This document shows positions 44,461 through 50,691 of a stretch of 50,691 nt of DNA, piece by piece; within the stretch, counting starts at the first letter, position 1; each line of letters opens with the position of its first letter. The notes beneath the pieces are model-generated. The model was not told where the DNA came from and searched no databases. It worked only from the letters and a program-made list of their open reading frames with translations. Made by a program: the position numbers and the translations under genes. Location: contig VHZZ01000319.1 in NCBI GenBank assembly GCA_009801015.1, forward strand, positions 97,479 through 148,169. The letters run 5' to 3'. This stretch comes from Silene noctiflora (Eukaryota > Streptophyta > Magnoliopsida > Caryophyllales > Caryophyllaceae).

Positions 44461-47400
44461 TACAACCATGTTAAATGTATACAAAGATGAGTCTCTCACA
44501 CTAATTAATGTTCATTACTAGCCGTATATTTAAGTTACCTTAAAAGTTAAAATCATTCTAAATTTATAATCGTCTAAAATAAGAACTTGTAAATTTACTA
44601 CACACAAAGAACCACTAAATATGACAATCATGAAACATCATTGCATAGAAACTCACCAAGCTCTCAATGCCCATAATAGTGGAGAACAAAACTTATTAAG
44701 ATTGATGATTAAAATTAAAACATGCTAGCTATGAGTCTTGACTTTCATAATTATTATGAGAAACCAAAATTAAATTTAGAGCCACTTTTATGCTTGAAAC
44801 ATGGGATTTATGATCTTGTATTGGGGTTACACTTTATGACAAATGTGGGATGTAGGACATTGTACCATGACTTATGTTACAAGATTCTTCATTTCTAATC
44901 AATTCATCATTACCTTTACATATCTTCTCTATATAATCATGTTATTTTCATGGAATTGAAATACGGTTACTCTTTTCGTGTCTCGGTTATTTGTTTAGTT
45001 AACTTTTGCTGGAAAGACCTGCTATGAGAGGGATGAGATGATCGATTGCGGTTACTGCTATTAAATAACAAAGGGACTAAAAATTAATGAATGTATATAG
45101 CCAACTCATATATTAAAAGTATTATTATACGAAAATACAGGTAAATAAATGGTTGAAACACCTAATGCTAAATAGACAGACAAATGACCGATCAAGAATA
45201 AAGCATTAGTCACTAATACCGTCGTTTGACAATGCACTTTATTCAATGTATAATACTTTGTACAACATAACAAAAAGAATGAATTGAACTTTAACATTTT
45301 TAACATTTTTTTTAATTAATAAGAAGAGTTAAATCTATAAACCTACATCGAGTAGGGTCCAAGTAATGACAAGTTTACCATAAATTAGAAAACAACAATA
45401 TATATGTGAAAACATTGAATCTTTATTTAGAGCGGATAAAAAACAAGTAAAAACATATATTCATATAACACAAGGTTCATGTCGATGTGACCACAATACA
45501 GTCCACAACGCATGACAATCAAAGTTTTTAATGCCTACATGATTTAAACACAAATTATAAATACATATCCCATAACTTTACCAACTAAATTGATTAAACT
45601 CGATACATACGTAACACCCAAAGTTCAAACAAGATGAAAGCATGTCTTTAATTTTAAGGGTATTTAAAGGCTAAAGCTACTACCACAACAACTACAAATC
45701 GTGATTCAAGCTACAAGTATATTACGGAGTATCATCATTAAAAAAAAAAAACAGCTCAACAATTGTTGATATTCCCATGCAATGTTGACCAATTAAACCT
45801 ACAAAAAACATGAGAAAAGTTATGAGCAACAATTACTATTGGTACACATATAGAGTAGTATATATATAGATAGTGCATGATTTTGGGGTTTGCTCATTAA
45901 CAATTAAGGTGGTCCAATTTGCATTAAAAACTCACATGGTGTTTCACCCAACTCTATAGCTCTTATGTTCCCTAAGTATATATTATAGCGAGCTGTCTTG
46001 CTTGTCACGGTCACAAGCTCGTGACCTCTCATAATTTTCTCGCAGTTGCTTTTTCACTTACCCCTCTCATTTACCCCTTTATGTCACGTCATAGCGTGTG
46101 ACAGATATTGTCCGTATATTATAGACTATACTTTCTCTTAGCTTGGATACTTAGCTTAAGTATACCAATAATAAGGTCCCTACATAACCACTATCTTGTC
46201 ATTATTTTGTTTTATTTTATTTTATTTTCGATAGGCCGGATAGAATGGAAAATGACACGGCCCAAGCACAACCTACGACCTATAGCGTATTGTGTCATGC
46301 CTGGCTTGGGGGTACGATGGGTCCAAATAATTCCTTCATTTCAACTTTATTTATTTATATTTCGAGCGTGCCCAAGCATGCCATGTCTAGGTAGGTTGTG
46401 TCGTGTATGGACTAGGCATAATCTTCTTTCTCAAATTTCGGTCCAGGCATGGCCCATGTGGCGTGTCGTATGTGCTTGACCGTGTCAATCTTATGTTCTC
46501 GTGCTGAAACGTGTCAGCCCAATAGCATGCGTGCCGGCCATTTCCATCTATATCGATCTATAATATGATTTAACGGTTTTTCTCACGTGTGTCTCTCACG
46601 ATAATCTATGTCAAATACACTTATAAATAACATCTTAGATAACTAGATTTTTGGATTAAGCAAAGTATACAAGCAACAAATTATCTACCATTGACCAAAT
46701 ATATGAGGAAAGAAATGTAAACAACTTAATAAAGGACGAGAGTTGAGGTTGACACATACAATACATGATTAATTAGCCAACGATTTTACTCATATAATTT
46801 GTACCTAAATTATTCGATAATCACATCTTAGTGATGTCTTAACTACCTCCTTAACACATCTCATCCTTCTTATGAAAACCATGTTTACGTTTTCATAATT
46901 TTGAATGTGTCATTGTTAGGAGTTAGGACACCTATCATAGTGTCCTACATTAACATGTCTCTTAAATTCTTACCTTCTAAAAATAGTAACTTAGATTAAA
47001 AAAAATTTGAAATATAAGCTAAGAGACAATACATACAATGGTCTAAATATAATGATGACGGGTTTAAATTCAGGTTATGTGTATTATGTTTCATGACTAT
47101 ACCAGATTACCAACAATTAGTGGATTATACATCTAGTAGTATAAATTTGGAGCTTCATATTAAAAGATTTGAGCCTATTTATACATTTTACGAATTTTAT
47201 TTAAAAGAATCTGAGTCGTCTTTATAAAAAAAAAAAAAATTAACTCAAAATATTATATTGAAACTCAAAATAATACATACTTAAAATGTAAATAAATTTT
47301 TTTTAAAAGCTCAGAAAAAATACATATAAACTCAATAATTAGATTTGTATTGGATGTACGATGCTCTCATGTTCATATACATACATCTAAATGTATAGTA

Positions 47401-47618
47401 CTATTTGTGTATTACCAGCTACGCTAGCTGATATCTATTAGTCGGATATTCAATTTCAATATTACCCTTATTTGTACCATAAACACTACTTGTGAAATTG
47501 GAAAATTGAACCAAAGGACCATTTATATTAGGAAGTATGATTGATGATATAGTGATATGACATTTTTTATTTAATAAAAAAACATTTTTTGGTTAATGAA
47601 ATGATAAATTTTAGTGGC

Positions 47619-47619
<1 letters not shown>
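44461..47619. other. intergenic DNA with relic repeats
   Basis: No gene is seen in this ~3.2 kb. At about 46010-46115 a decayed inverted-repeat patch ('tcacggtcacaagctcgtgac' and 'gtcacgtcatagcgtgtgac') resembles the CACAAATTCTC MITE family in its inner words. At about 46230-46540 there is a GC-richer repeat with 'ggcccaagca', 'gcatggcccatg' and 'cgtgtc' words. The rest is AT-rich. Confidence 0.4.

Positions 47620-47676
<57 letters not shown>
47620..47676. repeat. (ATT)19 microsatellite
   Basis: Nineteen uninterrupted ATT triplets lie in intergenic DNA, 0.7 kb from the end of the DUF688-like gene, which itself carries an 18-unit run of the same triplet. Confidence 0.95.
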
Positions 47677-48396
47677 TTTGGTTACATGGTGGCTATTAAT
47701 TATGAAAAGTCTTTCCGGGCCTCTAATTTAAAATATACTCGTGTTGTAAATCATTTATGATTGATATTCAGTTTGTCAATTTTTTAGCCTAATAGAAAGT
47801 GACTTCTAGTACTAAGGAATTTCGGAAAAAATGTCACAAACGGTAAGATTTTTCGAATAAACATAGAAGATACTCCATTCGAGAATTAAATTTTTCTACA
47901 TAATTAAGCAAAATGTCAAATTTATGAATTTGTAAATTAATATTTTACTCGAAAAGCGAAAATGACACATATATTGAGTGCATTCAACGGCGATCAATTG
48001 CTAGAAAATATTAAAAACAAATTTATAATACGGAATAGAGTGCAATTTCAAACGTCAATTAATCTATTCCAAATTTTACACATCTCAAAATAATAAGTGC
48101 AAATTAAGGATAATTAAATGACATTACATAACACATTAACCTAAGTAAATAAACCATGCATTTACCCTAATTCCAACACCAATATTTACTAAAACACCAT
48201 AGGGTCATAGAGTTGAAACACAAATTATAGAATAAAACCGTCTTACAATATTTATGACCGTAAATCATCATTCATGATGATATAACAACAATTTTATTCA
48301 GCACAAATTCTCATTTGTGACAATATTTCACAACCGATTTAAATAATCATAAAAAGATAAAATGACTACCTTTTCGTCACAAACAAGAATAACTGT
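47677..48396. other. 3' flank of the DUF688-like gene
   Basis: AT-rich DNA that should contain the 3'UTR of the minus-strand gene ending at 48397. 'CACAAATTCTCATTTGTGAC' at about 48302 is one end of the MITE family seen at 12882 and 14261; its other end is not recognisable. Confidence 0.4.
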
Positions 48397-48527
48397 TTAT
48401 CCGGAACGTTTCTTCAAAAGATCATAAGAAACCCTTCTAGGTAAAAACACCAAAGATTCAGAAACTGAAGTAGAATTATTCTTACAAGACATATTCACTA
48501 ACCCAAATCTTGTACTTAAACTCTTAA

Positions 48528-48586
<59 letters not shown>

Positions 48587-49020
48587 CAACCATACAAGGA
48601 GTCTTTATCTTCAAAACCCGCGTCGCCGCCTTTCGAACACTCAACAAGGGCAACATAAAAAGGGTCTTTACTAGAAATGTAATGCTTTTTAGTAGTGGAA
48701 ATAGGTGGAGGTAAGGGTAAATTGGTCATTTTAGGTTTTCTAGAGGAATCAACTTTCTTAAGAATCATTTGGGTTTTTGGAATTCCTGGAATTGTTTCCC
48801 ATGAGAAAGGAATTCCTTTGGAGGAGGAATTGTGGTGGAATGAAGTAGAAGGTGTGTTTGGTGTTGAGAATTCTTGTGAAATGAAAGAAAATGAAGAATT
48901 TGAAGATGAATTTGATGATGAAGATGAAGAAAATGATGGTGTTCTTTGAGAAGATGAAGAATTTGTTTGATTTATGATGTTTTGTTTGTTGGTTTGTGAA
49001 AATTCTTTAATGGAGCTCAT
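48397..49020 (-). CDS. DUF688-like protein of unknown function with a poly-Asn tract (single exon)
   Basis: The frame encodes 207 residues with no intron. The N-terminal 65 residues are very Ser/Asn/Thr-rich. Then comes 'GIPFSWETIPGIPK' (69-82), a short motif shared by a plant family known as DUF688. 'KDPFYVALVECSKG' (118-131) and the end 'SVSESLVFLPRRVSYDLLKK' (185-204) are also typical. Residues 147-164 are 18 consecutive Asn, encoded by an uninterrupted (AAT)18 run, so this part is likely length-variable between individuals. The protein is basic and probably disordered. No enzymatic motif, signal peptide or membrane span is seen. The function of the family is not known to me. The start codon is the first ATG after an AT-rich leader and gives family-like N-terminal composition. 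Confidence 0.75.
48529..48582. repeat. coding (AAT)18 microsatellite
   Basis: Eighteen perfect triplets in frame with the minus-strand gene encode only Asn. All are the AAT codon with no AAC, which indicates replication slippage rather than selection for the amino acid. Confidence 0.95.
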
Positions 49021-49076
49021 TTTTTTATTTTTTTTTATTTTATTTTTTGGAGAATTTTACTTTGTTTTTGTTGTAT

Positions 49077-49800
49077 AAATAGGATAGGAGTTGAAGAATG
49101 AAGAATGGTTTAATTTGAAAAGTATTTAATGGAACTCATTTCTTTGTGGAGAAATTTTATTTATATGGAGTGATTATTACATGAGACTGTTTTATATGAA
49201 GAGACGATCTCGTTGTTGGGTAAAAAAACCTCAATTATTAGCAATAAATTAATAATTGTTTATAAAATGAATCGTCTCACAGTATAAAACCGTCTTATAT
49301 AATAGGACCGTGTTATATAAATAGGAAGGAGTTGAAGAAAGAAGAATGGTTTAATTTGAAAAGTATTTAATGGAACTTATTTTTGTGAGGAGGAATTTTA
49401 TTTATATGAAGTGATTATTGCGTGAGACTATCTTATATGAATAGACGATCTCGTTGTTGTGTAAAAAAACCTCAATTATTAGCAATAAATTAATAATTGT
49501 TTATAAAATGAACCGTTTCACATTATAAAACCGTCTTATATAATAGAACCGTGTTATATAAATAGGAAGGAGTTGAAGAATGGTTTAATTTGAAAAGTAT
49601 TTAATGGAACTTATTTTTGTGAGGAGGAATTTTATTTATATGAAGTGATTATTGCGTGAGACTGTCTTATATAAATAGACGATCTCGTTGTGTAAAAAGA
49701 AACTCAATTATTAGCAATAAATTAATAATTATTTATAAAATGAACCGTCTCATAGTATAAAACCGTCTTATATAGGAGTTGAAGAGTGGTTTGATTTGAA
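49077..49800. repeat. ~241-bp direct repeats upstream of the DUF688-like gene
   Basis: Units begin at about 49077, 49318 and 49560 ('aaatagga.aggagttgaag'), with a truncated fourth start at about 49772. Unit lengths are about 241, 242 and 212. Each contains 'tttgaaaagtatttaatgga', 'gaaattttatttatatg', 'gacgatctcgttgt', 'ttattagcaataaattaata' and 'aaccgtcttatata'. Within each unit, 'gtgagactg.tttatat' and the complement of 'ataaaaccgtcttatat' form an inverted pair like a small MITE. Units are over 90% alike by eye, so the duplication is fairly young. The first unit reaches to within about 60 bases of the start codon, covering the promoter position. Confidence 0.85.
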
Positions 49801-50691
49801 AGCTTAGGCCCAATAGGATGGAGATGAGTAATGAGATTGTTTTATGTGGACTTGAGGAGTTTGGAGCAACTATTATTGTATTGATATCATGGGTTATTTC
49901 TTTTTATAGCTTGAATAAACTTATTGCATATCAATCTTAATGGATGATAGAGGTGTGAGGAGGAATGGGCAATGGTTAAATGGATATCATACTTAATAGG
50001 GGGTTTGTTAGATTATTATATATGGATTGGGAGAATTTTGTGTGTATGATAAATCACAATTTAGCGAGTCGAAAATCGAAATATAGTAAAGCTAGATAAA
50101 ATAAAGGATTAATTAATGGGAATAATTCATACTATTGATGTTGTTCTTTCAACATATGAAGGAAGCACTAATATAATTCGAAAAAAATGAAACAAAGGCA
50201 TTCATCCATGAGAGACGGTGCCATGAATTCTATCAATATACTGAAACTTAGGTTGAGATTTCAACTAAGAAAAAGAGTAAGAAGAAAAAAGAAATCGAAA
50301 CACAGAACAAAGAAGGAAAGTGACATTAAGGTCCAAATCTTAATTGGATTAAGAGTTGAAATGGGGAAATTGATGACGAAAAGGCTACGGTTACACTCAG
50401 TGTATAGAATCTTTCATACACTACGAGAATTTAATGACACATGGCAGCGGTGGGACATGTAATAGAATCTCCTTTTAGCATTTAAATATAAAGCTAGATT
50501 TGATATTTGTATATTTACCCTTTTTAATCTCTTTCTAAAAATGTTATTTATTTTATTCCACCTTAATATTATACATTTTTTGATAATATGTTTATCATAA
50601 ATTTGGAACTAATTAGAGTATTTCCTAATAATTTCTTTATATATTACTTATTATGGTTTTTCCCTCATAATTTTCCAAATTCATTTTCCTG
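49801..50691. other. right-hand end of the window, no convincing gene
   Basis: AT-rich DNA. A 91-residue plus-strand frame (50187-50462) is Lys/Arg-rich and begins in an A-rich run. It has no recognisable motif, and I do not accept it as a gene without transcript evidence. Confidence 0.4.

Noticed and set aside
44005-44521. Three overlapping frames with repeated VGSY/GLDL-like words
   Set aside because: They are translations of GGGTC-rich repeat DNA, which lacks stop codons by composition.
47620-48582. The ATT/AAT runs as a possible CRISPR or structured array
   Set aside because: They are simple trinucleotide microsatellites without spacers. No CRISPR, tRNA or rRNA gene was recognised anywhere in the window.
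50187-50462. 91-residue Lys/Arg-rich plus-strand frame
   Set aside because: It starts in an A-rich run and its charge reflects AAG/AGA-rich DNA. No motif is recognisable and it lies near the window edge without support.

Overview
The window is nuclear DNA of a flowering plant. The evidence is spliced genes with GT-AG introns, plant-only proteins (a chloroplast NDH subunit, an RMR-type vacuolar sorting receptor, a neutral invertase), an intact Ty1/copia retrotransposon primed by initiator-Met tRNA, and many small inverted-repeat transposons. The repeat vocabulary (Stowaway ends with CTCCCTCCGTCCC, scattered 'tactccgta' motifs, GGGTC-rich blocks, 'gagaccgtctctca' palindromes) fits Caryophyllales such as Silene, spinach or beet relatives. 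That placement is an inference from repeat style, not a proof.

Layout. 1-5.7 kb: two short plus-strand genes, a chloroplast NdhT-like J-domain protein (2 exons) and a 96-residue mitochondrial inner-membrane protein resembling cytochrome c oxidase subunit 7c (2 exons, Stowaway-type elements in its intron). A poly(A)-ended retroposed-looking segment lies between them. 5.6-11.2 kb: a cytosolic-type alkaline/neutral invertase on the minus strand (4 coding exons), with a TATA box and CT-rich leader near 11.1 kb implying a 5'UTR intron that carries a ~115-bp minisatellite. 11.2-26.5 kb: gene-free, repeat-rich DNA with two 9-bp-TSD MITEs of one family, a complete 5.1-kb copia element with identical LTRs, a probable antisense gypsy-type LTR, a hAT MITE and a Tourist-like MITE. 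26.5-34 kb: a 15-exon CCA tRNA nucleotidyltransferase on the plus strand with two candidate start codons suited to dual targeting. 35.1-39.4 kb: a 4-exon RMR protease-associated/transmembrane/RING-H2 protein on the minus strand. 39.4-48.4 kb: gene-free, with GGGTC-rich repeats, a 740-bp Mutator-like element and microsatellites. 48.4-49.0 kb: a single-exon DUF688-like protein on the minus strand with an 18-Asn tract. Immediately upstream of it sits a ~241-bp direct-repeat array in the promoter position. The last ~0.9 kb shows nothing convincing.

The genes are unrelated housekeeping genes (chloroplast cyclic electron flow, respiration, sucrose breakdown, tRNA maturation, vacuolar sorting). They do not form a functional cluster. 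I found no convincing novel multi-gene system. The unusual content is in the mobile elements and in repeat arrays inside regulatory positions (invertase 5'UTR intron, DUF688 promoter). All intron-exon structures were worked out by eye from splice signals, reading frame and family knowledge. No search or alignment was run.
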